A program made the translations under genes and the position numbers. Of a stretch of DNA of 64,000 bases, positions 23,541 through 34,600 are shown piece by piece. A model generated the notes under the pieces. The model did no database searches, was not told the origin of the DNA, and saw only the letters and a program-made list of their open reading frames with translations. Each line of letters opens with the position of its first letter. Positions within the stretch are counted from its first letter, which is position 1. This stretch comes from Maylandia zebra (Eukaryota > Chordata > Actinopteri > Cichliformes > Cichlidae): the NCBI RefSeq assembly GCF_041146795.1, contig NC_135170.1:36666659-36730658 (forward strand), given 5' to 3'.

Positions 23541-24622
23541 GTGTCAATGCAGACTTAACAAAAGTAGGAAAGCTATGCTTGATGATGCTTTATGCCGTTG
23601 TCCTTGACAAGTTAAACCATAAGAAGTAGTAACAGCATACACGTGGTGTGGTTGTCTTCCTCTTGTAACCCCACTGATTGTCCTGTGGTTTGACATCTAA
23701 TGTGATCTTGTGAATTTCGTGAGTCGACCTCCAAAATCAAATTGGGTGGTTGTTACATGCATAAGATCCAAACTTGTAATTTGAACTAAATAATTCCATG
23801 TTTCTATGGTGAACGTAATTAAATCATGTAGCATCTGCATGAAATTCAGCAACTTAATTTGTTCTTGTTGAGATGACATCATACAAACTAGTAAGAGCGG
23901 TTAGTTGCCTGGATCCAGCCAGTCTTACTAGTTTGTATGATGTCATCTCAACAATTTCAATGTTTCATTGAACAGCCCGAGTGCTGACTCTGTGGTCAGC
24001 TCGTTCACACATAAATCAAAGACAAAAGATTTTACTCATTGCGCTCATTGCTATTTGATGGAAATGAGAGACGTAAGTGTAAGAATATGCTCAGTCAAGG
24101 ATGAGCTGTATTTCCGTGATCTCTGAATGATTCCCAGGTGGGAAGTTCTCCTGGCATGCGGCAAGATTCAGCAGGACTTTCTTTCCTTTGTTGCAGTGGG
24201 TGATTAGTCATGCAGTTATTAAATACAGTTGATGCATTACAGACTTGTCATCTTTGGGGATATGAGCTATATGTGTTCTTTTTTTAGGCGGTTCACTCCT
24301 TTCTCAGACAGTCTGCATTAGATTAGATTAGTCTGGGGCTTACTAAAGTAATTAAGGTTGAAATAAGTTCTTTTAGAGACAGAAATACTTCAGTTCAAAG
24401 ATATGCAATCCTTTTGGAGTGTTATAATTCCCAAAGTTTCAAAAGAAATGGTGCAGTGAAGGGGATTTCCCCTCAGCTCAGTGTGTGCCAGCAATGACAA
24501 TAAAATAAGGATCTACTCGTGATCCCTCTCAACTTAGTTTAAGTGTGTGAGCAAACTTAAGCGCAATTTACTCCAGGTTATTTAAAGCATTTGTCCAGAA
24601 GTCTTTGGTAGCTTCTGTTTTC
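23541..24622. other. no gene; 31-bp perfect inverted repeat inside
   Basis: Arms at 23865-23895 and 23924-23954 are exact reverse complements with a 28-nt spacer. Otherwise AT-rich DNA with nothing recognised. Confidence 0.6.
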
Positions 24623-25745
24623 TTATTCTTTAATTTCCAACAACGTTCTGTAGAAAACTGGTGCTAGAATCGACCAGAATTCTTTGTAGAATTCTGCAGG
24701 AAAGCCGTCTGGACCTGGAGCCTTATTATTGGGCATACTTATCAGGGCTTCCTGGAGTTCACCTGGTGTCAGTGGTGAATCCAGTGCCATTGCTTGAGTG
24801 TCCAATAATTTTGGAAGAGTTATGTTGTCCAAAAACTGATCAATTTCTTTTTTAGATGGGTTTATTTGTGGTGAATACAACGTTTTATAGAAATCCCTGA
24901 AAATGTTGTTTATTTGTATCGGCTCATATATTGTGTTCCCAGATGAATCTTGAACAGCACATATAGTTGTTTTTTCTTTATTTATTTTTAGCTGGTTTGC
25001 TAGAAATTGACCGGATTTATTACTATGTTCGTAATTTTGTAGGCGTAGTCTTTGTACTAAGAATTTTGTTTTTTTATTAATAATTTCATTTAATTCTAGT
25101 TTTGTTTTGCGTATTTTGTTCAATGTTTCCTGATCTTGGTGGGACGCGTAGGCTTCTTCTAGTGATTTGATGTTTTTTTCTAATTCCTGAATATTTTTGT
25201 TTTCTTTTTTCTTTTTATGTGATGAGAAAGAAATTATTTTACCTCTCATCACAGCTTTCCCTGCTTCCCATAGAACAGAAGCTGATGTTTCGGGAGTGTC
25301 ATTATAGTCCAAATATGAAGTCCACTCTTTTTTAAAATATTTAATAAAGTCTTCATCTTTAAGTAGTGATATATTAAATCTCCAGTTTTTTCTTGGTGTA
25401 GTATTATTCTTGTGCATTAGTGTTAAAGATACAGGAGCATGATCGCTGACAGCTATAGGGTGAATCTCAGTGTCTGAAATGTCGTTCAGCAGTGAGCTGC
25501 TGACCAAAAAATAATCCAGACGAGAGTAAGAGTGATGAACATGTGAGAAAAAAGTATATTCCTTACTGGTGGGGTGAAGGGAGCGCCATGCATCGCAAAG
25601 ACCAAAGTCGCTCATATACTGTTTGATTATATTTGTGGACTGCCAGTTACGCTGAGTTCCTGCTGAACTGTATGCTGTATCCATGTCTTCATTTAATCCA
25701 AGGTTGAGGTCGCCTCCAAGAACAAGTGTGCCATCTAAGTGTTCA
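24623..25745 (-). mobile_element. Tx1/L1-like LINE ORF2 fragment, truncated at both ends
   Basis: The open frame 25684-24623 (353 codons) continues upstream without the Met as LVLGGDLNLGLNEDMD, the endonuclease GGDxN block. It then reads CDAWRSLHPTSKEYTFFSHV, SRLDYFLVSS and the SDHAPVSL end of the endonuclease. A coiled-coil-like linker follows, then the reverse-transcriptase start MPNNKAPGPDGFPAEFYKEF. It stops at ALLEIKE-type sequence before the polymerase core. The parent family encodes endonuclease and reverse transcriptase for target-primed retrotransposition. The frame is intact over 1.1 kb, so the insertion may be fairly recent, but both ends are lost. Confidence 0.88.
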
Positions 25746-26284
25746 GAGCGTGCACTGAAAAACCCGTGAAAGCACTATTTATGACGGCGGACCCGTGTCA
25801 TCCTTCGCTGGATCGTCGAGCCATCAGCGTCAGTTCCCCTGAACCTGAACCTGTGAGTTTGAGACTGTGCCTGACCTGGACTTCTTTCTCTTTTAAATGC
25901 TCGTGCACAGCAGCAGTGCTGTTGTGCGTTGCAGAGTTTTCATTTAACTTGGTTTTCTGTGAAATGCTTCCATATTTTTTTAAATGTCCATTTCCGTTTT
26001 CTTCTGTCCTTCTGTTTCGTCATGCCCGCACACCAAGGGTTATATCATATCAGCAGTCGAGCGGTTTCACTTTCGTCATGAGCAGAAAGAGGACTCTTTA
26101 AAGGCTTCTGTGTGCGCTGTCATTACTGCTGTTTCACTTCTTTATCTCATTGTGCCACTTCCTGTTACACACAGTGGGGTTTGTGTAGCGCTTAATTGAT
26201 TACAAACTTTTACATAGCAGCTAATATCTCTAACCAAGCAACATGGCCTATGCTTCTTTTAGCATTAATGGTTCTTTTAATAAA
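25746..26284. other. no gene recognised
   Basis: Short frames only (120 codons at most), without domain resemblance or splice support. Confidence 0.4.
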
Positions 26285-27411
26285 TGTAGCCTGTAGGGAG
26301 GTATGGGGTCTTCACACACCCCCGTTCTCTGCTGGCCATCGGGGCGGGGGGGCTCAGAGGAGGTGTTGGCCATCCGATTGGGATCTGGGATGTGGGCCTC
26401 TCTGCTGCTGCGGAGTCGGGGCAGACTGCTTGCCTCCACCCCGGGGGAAAGGGTAACATCTCCTGGGTCTAGGTGCCGTTTCCCCCTCTGGGGGTGAGGG
26501 TACCTGGACCCGGGGTATAGAGTATGTTTGGGGAGTGTGATTGTGTGAACATTTGTGTCTATCTTTATGTTGGGTGAGTGTTGAGTATTTGTATATGTGT
26601 GCATGAGGGTGGGAATGCATGTTTGTGTCTGTCTATATGTCAGGTCAGGTCTTAGACTCCACCTCTCTGGGAACTCCCAGGCCCTCCAAAGTGTGGAGGC
26701 CTATCTCTCCACACTCCCTGCTGGTGACTGATGCCCTCAGGGGTCGGTGCGTTGGTGGTTCTTGGTGTCCAGGGCTGGACGCTCAGGTATGTACCAGCTC
26801 ACTCCCGGTGGCTATTTGGTGGGGCCTGGTGCCTGTTGCTCGGTCAGGCCTATTCCGGGGCGTAGGGGGCCCTCGGGCCTCCGGCCTCTGGGCCTGCGGC
26901 TCGGCTCACTCTGGCACAGCTGGCGGGCACGCCAGTGCAGCCCCTCTCTGGCTTCTGCTCCGTGGCTACTGGGTGACCCCTTGTCTGGGGCTCTCCTCAG
27001 CTCTTCCCAGGAGGGTGGCACGGATGCCCCCCTGGTGCTCCTCCTTGGGCTCTCGCACTCTGGGGCCTCTACATGTCTGGATCTCCTCCATGCCTGCTTC
27101 ATGCCCTGGGGGCGGGGCTATGGCTCTCTACACCCTCTTGCAGACCATTACATGGGGAAACCTTTTGAATACAAGCGCGCTGATCCACACAGGTGTGCAC
27201 ACAGGTGTTCACTGTTCATAGACATAAACTACACCTTTCTTGGCTGCTACCTCAAAGCACATTGTGCGCTGTCGGTCCTGCGTGCTGCACAACAACATTC
27301 AATATTTAGTATTTACTGCAGTTTACACGTAGCTAGATTAACGTGGTGGTGTTGTGTTTAGTATGTTGCTCTGTTTTTTTTGCTTGTTTTCTCTTCTTTT
27401 TCTCTCAACAG
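26285..27411 (+). repeat. unclassified interspersed repeat X, copy 2 (longest)
   Basis: Related to 19510-19800 and 34440-34990. It has a GC-rich 5' half (26300-27120), the shared GGGGAAACCTTTTGAATACA block near 27154, CACACAGGTGTGCACACAGG, and a pyrimidine-rich 3' end near 27400. Overlapping open frames of about 200 codons (26619-27221 and 26747-27361) run through it in two registers; they look like GC-rich shadows because nothing in them is family-like and the other copies do not preserve them. Confidence 0.7.
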
Positions 27412-27745
27412 GTGATCAATATTGAATCGGTGTGCAACTTTGCCAAAACAATGTGGGACTCTGTAGTTTTCTCTGGTCCCCTCCCCAATCAGACCAGGAG
27501 TGACATGTTTAGCCGCATGTTCTCCTTAAATTGCTGGCTGTCTGAGTGGTGTCCCAGAAACAATGTGGGCTTCATAGAAAATTTGGAAAGCTTCTGGAGG
27601 AAACCTGGTCTTGTTAGGAGAGACGGCATCCATCCCTCTTTGGATGGAGCAGCTCTCATTTCTAGAAATATGGACAAATGTATCAAACCTCTGTCGTGTT
27701 CAATATTTTCAGAAGGAATTACAGGAGAAAGTTCTGTCTGTTAAA
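27412..27745 (+). mobile_element. LINE ORF1 esterase-like fragment
   Basis: The frame 27412-27744 reads [40 protein letters not shown] and [17 protein letters not shown]. The [11 protein letters not shown] block is the C-terminal catalytic block (Asp, His) of the SGNH-type esterase domain in ORF1 of L2/CR1-like fish LINEs. The N-terminal catalytic Ser region is not seen. The 3' end of repeat X copy 2 abuts it directly, so repeat X may belong to the same LINE or may have inserted beside it. Confidence 0.6.
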
Positions 27746-29375
27746 AAGATTTAATTTGCGTTGGCAGTTGAAATTACAAGTTTCCACAGCTCTGGACGTC
27801 TGTGTGAAATCAGGCATTTGGTTCACAAAAAGGATGACCCTCAAACGGGCCGTATAACTTTATATAGTGAAACAAAAACAAAGATTATCATGGCTTTCTG
27901 GCTCCTGCACGGATATGGCAGTCCGGCTGTCTCCCTCCCCGTCCACGTCTGACCTCGTCCGGTATCTGCTCGCTCCTCTGCAAGAGGTAGAAGAGGAAAA
28001 CACCTCCCGCCTAGCCTTGATAATCTCATTTTATTCTCCATTGTTCTTGTACTGATTCTACGTTCTGGTTCAGAATATCTTGCTCGGACTCTCTAACCCA
28101 AAGACTCATTCTAACCATTATCCGTGTGTCAGCGTGTTTGCCACCAACCGCCTGCACTCTGTGTCACTCCTACAATATATCAATCTGGACCGTCACGCCG
28201 AACGAAGCTTTCGACCTTCAAAGGAGTGCCAGCTCGTATGAGCACATTTGCAGTGTGTATACAAAAATGATTAAACCAGCTTTATTTATACTGAAAACAA
28301 ACATTTTCAAATTTTCAACACCTCCCAAAATATGAGTATCCAGAGTTGGGACCAGGAAGCAGAGCTGCAGTCTTACACGCCTCTCTGCAGCTTCTCTCCT
28401 CCTGCTACCCCCCCAAAAACCCATCTCCATAGAGACTGTGTCAGCTCCCAAACAGACAAAAACAAACTAAAAACCAGCAACAAACAACTTAAACATAAAA
28501 ATAAGATAAAATAACATAAGCTCTGTTATTGTAATCATACCAAACACATAATGAAACTGGAAGAACTGCTGAGCTTGTGTGTATAAAGACAAACTAACAG
28601 TCACACTACTTGAATGAAATGGCACCGTGAGTGGATCTGTGCAAACTGATGGGATCAAAGTCACAAGGAATGTGTGTTTCGTCTTCTGCCCTGAAGGCAG
28701 AGTTGCTGGCTGAACTTCACATATCATCCATGGTTTCTTGTTTGGATAAAACATAGATGTGTTTATCAGCTGTGACGTTGTCCATACATAACTGCAGGTC
28801 CTGGATTCTTAGGTATTCTGTACTCTGTGGCACTGAAGCAGTCCTGCAAACGAGTGACTGATCTTTCTGTGCAGGCTTCAACGCTCTTGAGTTTGATCTG
28901 ATTAGTTTTTGTTTTTTAAATTTAAGTGTTTATTGAAGTTATGCATAAAATAAAACGTACAGTATTTGACGGCTTCCTTTGTTCTAAGACTCATATGTAC
29001 AGTAGTCTGGATCACTTCAAGTGCTTTTCCTTCACGCAGGTATGAAAAAAAAGAGAAAGAGAAGGAAAAAACAAAACAAACACATGTAGAGACAGATACA
29101 GTTTGTAACTATATCCATGCAGAGAGAGGGCAGCTGAAAAGCCAACACACTCAGTAGCAGATGGTGACAGAGCATTAGTACATGTTATTATAAAAAGCAA
29201 ACAAAAACTGAAACAACCGTTCCTTCGATGATGAATATCAGCGATATCAGGCCTTACAGGACTCACAGAGCAGTTTCCCCAGTGTTTTACAAATTTCTCA
29301 CACTCAAAGTTCACAAAAAAAGTAATCTTTTCTTATAAATCTCAAACGTTACATCAATCCAGCTGTTTAATGTTG
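27746..29375. other. no gene; possible LINE linker remnant
   Basis: At 28332-28514 the frame SWDQEAELQSYTPLCSFSPP might be a decayed part of the same LINE as 27412-27745. The remainder has no recognised content. Confidence 0.35.
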
Positions 29376-30060
29376 GTGGATCCTGTGTTGGCCATCTTTT
29401 GGTCAGTGCCTTTTTACTTGCAGCCAGCTGCACACCAAGTAAGTATTTATCTATACTTCATGCCTGAGGGTTTGTATCCTAAAAATATGGGTTTGAAATC
29501 AAAATATGTACCAAATATGTTTTGCATCACTTTGTGGACTCCTCTCCAGTAGTTCTTAATATTCTTACAATCACAAAACATATGGTAGTGGTGTGCTGTT
29601 TCGTAGCCACAGTTCCTCCAACATTCACAACTTCCATCATCATAATGTGCCTTTATAGCTGGGCTGATGAAAAACTTTTCCAGCAGAGCTTCCATATGTG
29701 TGATTTTGTACTTTTCCAATGAAAAGAACAAATGTTCTGCCATTCCTCTTTCTTCCATCGTTCTTTTATATACTTTGTTGAATAATCGCTGAGATCATGA
29801 AGACGATTGTATATTTATGAGATTACACCTTTCTTATAAGCATTTACAAAGAGTTGGATAAGTGGCCTCGCTGTAGTGGCTGTTTGGTTTTTAATGCTTC
29901 GAGTATAGAAGTTTCTTAACTGCAAGTATCTATCGTGGTCTCGGTTTTCTAAATGAAACGTTTGCTTTGAAGTTTGGAAACTCATAATTTCATCTTCCTT
30001 TACAATACCACACATCGATGTAATTCCTTTATCTCTCCAGTTTTTAAACTGGGTCTATTT
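29376..30060 (-). mobile_element. Tx1/L1-like LINE ORF2 C-terminal fragment
   Basis: The minus frame 29758-29447 reads CECWRNCGYETAHHYHMFCD then CKNIKNYWRGVHKVMQNIFG, the Cys/His-rich C-terminal block that ends ORF2 of Tx1/L1-like fish LINEs. A second frame upstream (30015-29815) carries the preceding region with a frameshift. It is a separate fragment from 24623-25745 and might derive from the same element type. Confidence 0.7.
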
Positions 30061-30417
30061 GACCTGATTAGGTTGATTCTTCTTCTCAGGGGAGTATAGG
30101 CTGGGATGAGGATAAGTGGTGGTCAGATGTTCCCGGCTGTGGGAGGGGGACTCAAGTAGGAATAGACTCCATCCAGTGTGTTTCCTCTGATGGAAAATTG
30201 TCTGCGGTCTTACTATTACCTATATCTATATTATCTATATTCGCACCAGTTGTTGTGAATATCGATACACAGTCCACCCCACCTGCTCCAACCCAAGTCT
30301 TCATTTCAATCATGGCGGGGAGTTGTGGGGCCCACTAGGTACACTGTAGCATCAGGATAAAACGATGTAGCCAGACCTGTGGGATGATCAGAAGCATGCT
30401 GGGCAGTGGTGGTTTGA
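30061..30417. other. no gene recognised
   Basis: No frame or repeat family identified. Confidence 0.4.
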
Positions 30418-30830
30418 ATGATTGTTTTCTTAGCACACCATTTTTGTCTGCGCTCCACATATTACTTTCATCACTTGCCAAGGCCGACTGCACACCTGGG
30501 AGAATCTGGCAGTGTGCGAACGATTAAGATTGGCTCTGTGAACATGTTTTATTGTGTTTCTCCCCCTGCTGGCCCTGCTGCTGTCTTCTTAAAGGATTTT
30601 ACAGATTTTTTATCTTCTATTATTATTTTGAGAACGTTCTGATTCTTGGGGATTTTTAACATGTTGATGAGGGAAGCATCAAACTCAACAGCTGAACTTT
30701 GATCTGTATCTGATTCCTTTTACTTTGTTGAACGTGTTTCTGGACCAAAACATCTGAAAGGCCGTACCTTGGACCTTGTGTTTGTCGAGGACGTACCTGT
30801 ACTTAAGTCTAGCTCTAAATAAATGCACTT
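30418..30830 (+). mobile_element. L2-like LINE endonuclease remnant
   Basis: Across frameshifts I read YCVSPPAGPAAVFLKDFTDF, LSSIIILR, then LGIFNMLMREASNS (GDFNIHV-like) and SGPKHLKGRTLDLVFVEDVP. This matches the central apurinic endonuclease region of L2-type LINEs. It is degenerate and non-coding now. Confidence 0.65.
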
Positions 30831-30958
30831 CATATTAAATCTCACAGAGGCATAATGAATTAAGAATTTTTTGTTGATAAGGTCAAAGAAATCAAGGCCA
30901 AGATCTCACCCCAAAGCTTTCTTGTTCTGCTAGCGAGGCAACCCCTTCTCACTCTTGG

Positions 30959-31032
<74 letters not shown>

Positions 31033-31648
31033 ATATATAACTACATTTGAAAAAAAAAAACATACATGCATAGGTTGTGACCTGGTCTGAAAGTTTCCTG
31101 GGCGGAGCGTAGTCATGGATCCATACTTACTGAAGATTATGAAACACAACAGAAGCTGAAATACAGTTTTTACAGTCAATACACAAAAGTATGAAGTCCA
31201 TGACACCTGCTTGCATGCTTGTGTGTACTTCGCAGGAGAGGTAACAACACGTGATCAATGCTGTGAGGACTGCAGGATGATTATTTCTATGCGTGATGGA
31301 CCTCTACGTTTTATTACCATACAAACAAACCCTTTTCCCCACATTCAGTCTTCAGTTTGTTTCCACAGATTTTAATGGATTTTGCTGTTTCCTGTGTTCT
31401 TAGGATGTTTCCTTGGCTTTATACAGCTGTGTTATAAGCCCTTGGTCAAGGATGGGCAAAGGGCTTATAACACAGCTGTATACTCTCTATTCCCAATATT
31501 GTGCATTACTCTGAGAAGAACTGGCAGTTTTTCCAACTCTTGTTAATCAGTAAAAAAACAAAAATGCATTACTATGATAAGGTGTTATTTGTTGTGTTTA
31601 AAGTGCACGAACTTGACTGATTCATACTCATCATTTACACTCATCCTC
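30831..31648. other. AT repeat, hairpin and probable NLR 3' UTR
   Basis: An AT dinucleotide run lies at 30962-31028. A 24-bp perfect inverted repeat occurs at 31420-31443 and 31459-31482. The part just below 31649 should be the NLR 3' UTR. Confidence 0.5.
30962..31028. repeat. (AT)n microsatellite
   Basis: About 33 uninterrupted AT units; self-complementary and cruciform-prone. Confidence 0.97.
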
Positions 31649-34600
31649 CTACAGCTTGCACAGAGACACTGAGGACTGGATGTTAAACATCAGGTTAAAG
31701 CCCAGCCTGGAGTCACAGCCAAAGCCTGCATACAAAGGCTCGGTGAAGGTGGTGTTGAAGGTGTGAAGGTGGATCAGACTGTCACAGGAGACTCTGTAGA
31801 AGGACACAATGCCGGCAGGATAGTCTACATACACTGCTATTCTCTTAGAGAAAGAAGATGAGGATGAGGATGAGGAAGGGAAGTACATCTCTTTGCCTTG
31901 GTTGTTGTGGCAGACAGCGTAGCGGTCAAGAAAGCAGCTCAGACTCCAAGACTGATCATTTCCTCCAAACCTGCTTCGAGGGCTGTTGCCTTTTCTTTTG
32001 ATTCCTCTGTAACTCACACATATATCCACTAGTCCCCTCCACTCCACCTCCCAGTAACAGCGACCGCTCAGTTCATTTTCACACAGAAGCTGGGGCCAAC
32101 TGTCGAACCTGTCTGGATGATTCGGATATAACTGAAAGTCTGACGCTGTCACCGTCATGTTGTTGTGGGACAATCTGAGGGCTCGGCTTACTGTGTTTGG
32201 GTCTATCTGCAGCTCGCAGGCATCTGATGGAGACAAAGAACACAGCAAATCACATTAACTGGTTTCGTTTCTGTTAACAGTGTGCGGGCAAATATTCCAA
32301 GATCTTTAAAAAACATACAGTTGATCATGAACTGTTAATTCATGAACCTGAGTGGCACGGGATCCCACGGAGGTTGTACCGCACCGGGTAAAAATTCAAG
32401 TATTCAAGTGACAGCAAACGGTTTGTGAGGTTAGGAGAATGTTCCTCATTATGCTTGGACATCAGGTATTCCACCAGGTTCTGTACTGGGTCCAAAACTA
32501 CTCATTAGGTATCGATATATCAAAATTAGTTTTATTTGCAGATGGCACAAATAAAAACCTAATGGAGCTGCTGGAAGACGGTGGCTTCAGAAATGTGCAT
32601 CAAAAAAACTGGTGTGCCAGGAACAAAGTACCGTTGAATCAAAACGTCATTGCAGTGTTATTAGGGAGTTCTCAAACACACCCACAAGTGCAGATTCATA
32701 TGAATGGATCCTTTTCCTGTAACAGGTGTAGGCTGCTGGGGGATTCCCATGATGCACTGGGTGTTTCATCTTCACTCACTGGGGGTGTCCAGATTCACGG
32801 GCTGCATCCTCCTGAGGCCGCATTTGTGGGCCGATTGCGTCACAGCAACGTGACGAAGGCTGTCCAAATTGTTGGACTCTTCCGAATGCAGCCGACAAAT
32901 GCGTCCTCCTTTTCCCCGAATTTGAAGGATGGGTCGGGTGTGTCCTTCGTGGCCCACCATATCCCAGAATCCATAGCGTGGCCCAGCCGATTCAAGTTTC
33001 CGACAATGGCGGCTGCTACTAAGTTTTAAAATTACTCTTATTAATCTTTCTGGGTCACAAAATAAACGTTTAACATATTTTCAGGCAGAAAGTAGCTGTG
33101 TAAACATCAAATATCTGTTCTGTTTATCAAGATGTCGCATATTTGCAAAAGTGCTCCGAGGTTTTCGGAGACGTCTGTTACCCACCAGCTCGATAGCTAG
33201 CTGGGATGGTCAATGGTCACTAGAGCCGCCGAGAATGGCAAACCCCCGGCACATCATTTTCAGATCACCGCGGTCTTTGGCTACTCAGGTTAAGCATGAT
33301 ATATGAGTCACTTAGATAACTTAAACATGTTATTGTTTGGCTTTTTTCAGTGTTTCTTTTGTTTGTGAGTAAATCGGTTTGGCTGAGATCAAAGTTATGG
33401 TTTCCACACAGCTGAACATCAAACAGAAAACTGATTAAACAGACGTGTGAGATGGTCGAGAGTTTCCTCCAGTGTCCTGTTATATTTTAGCTAGCAAGGA
33501 GCAGACGGCCGAGTTTATTAACTCCACCCAGACAGCGGTGACGCTAATCTGAAGGCTAGACCGTCACATTTCACAGCTGTTTACTTCCGGCCTACCCGAC
33601 CTCCTGAGGACCCGGCCCACGTAGACCGCAAAGGCCGGGTCCTCAGGAGGATGGAGCCCATGAATCTGGACACTCACTATGTGTTAACAGACCTCTCTGC
33701 ACTGAATCATATCTGTTATTAACCTCTGTCTCTCTTCCACAGCATGTCTTTATCCTGTCTTCCTTCTCTCACACCAACCAATCACAGCAGATGGCCCCGC
33801 CCCTCCCTGAGCCTGGTTCTGCTGGAGGTTTCTTCCTGTTAAAAGGGAGTTTTTCCTTCCCACTGTCGCCAAAGTGCTGCTCACAGGGCACTCTGTGATA
33901 GTTGGGTTTTCTCTGTTTTCTTTGTATTATTGTAGGGTTTTTTTTAACATTACAGTATAAAGCACCTTGGGCATTTCCTGGTAGATAAATAAAATTGAAT
34001 TCAATTGTTTTTTATATTTTTTCTGTGACATGTCAGAATAAGCTGAGTAAAATCACTTACACTTCTTTAAGCCCGGTTTCAGCCTCTGCTCTCCACCATG
34101 GTCCAATCTGCATAACAAAACAGCCATTTACGGATGCAGTTATGAACTGCTTCACACTTTAATCATTTGAAATGATTCAGGCTGGGAATCATAGAATAGC
34201 TCACAAAATAATGCTATCACAACATGCAATCGTGTAACTGAAAATGAAAATTTACCATCAAATGCAAAACGCATCATTATGCAGTGTAATGTTCCATGTT
34301 TGTCAGATTCATTGACTGCATTGTCTACTTGATGATAACATATCAGAACTCTTGGTTTCAATTTCAAGTTATTTATATATCACTCTTCACAGGATAGAAA
34401 CCACAAAGTGCTTCACAGTGATATAAAAACAGATATACATAAAACAGCACCATCAAACGTTCATTATCTCATCACCGGGTTTTTAGTGCATGCTGGGTAA
34501 CATGTGGGCAGGCTGCTGTTCTTGGGAACCTTTTTCCTCTTTCTTTCTCTCTAAAGACTGTCTCTGGGTTTCAAAGGGGAGAAGTAAACTCTCCACACCC

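Noticed and set aside
26619..27361. Overlapping frames of 200 and 204 codons
   Set aside because: They lie in GC-rich repeat X, are in two registers at once, and show no domain or conservation in the other copies.
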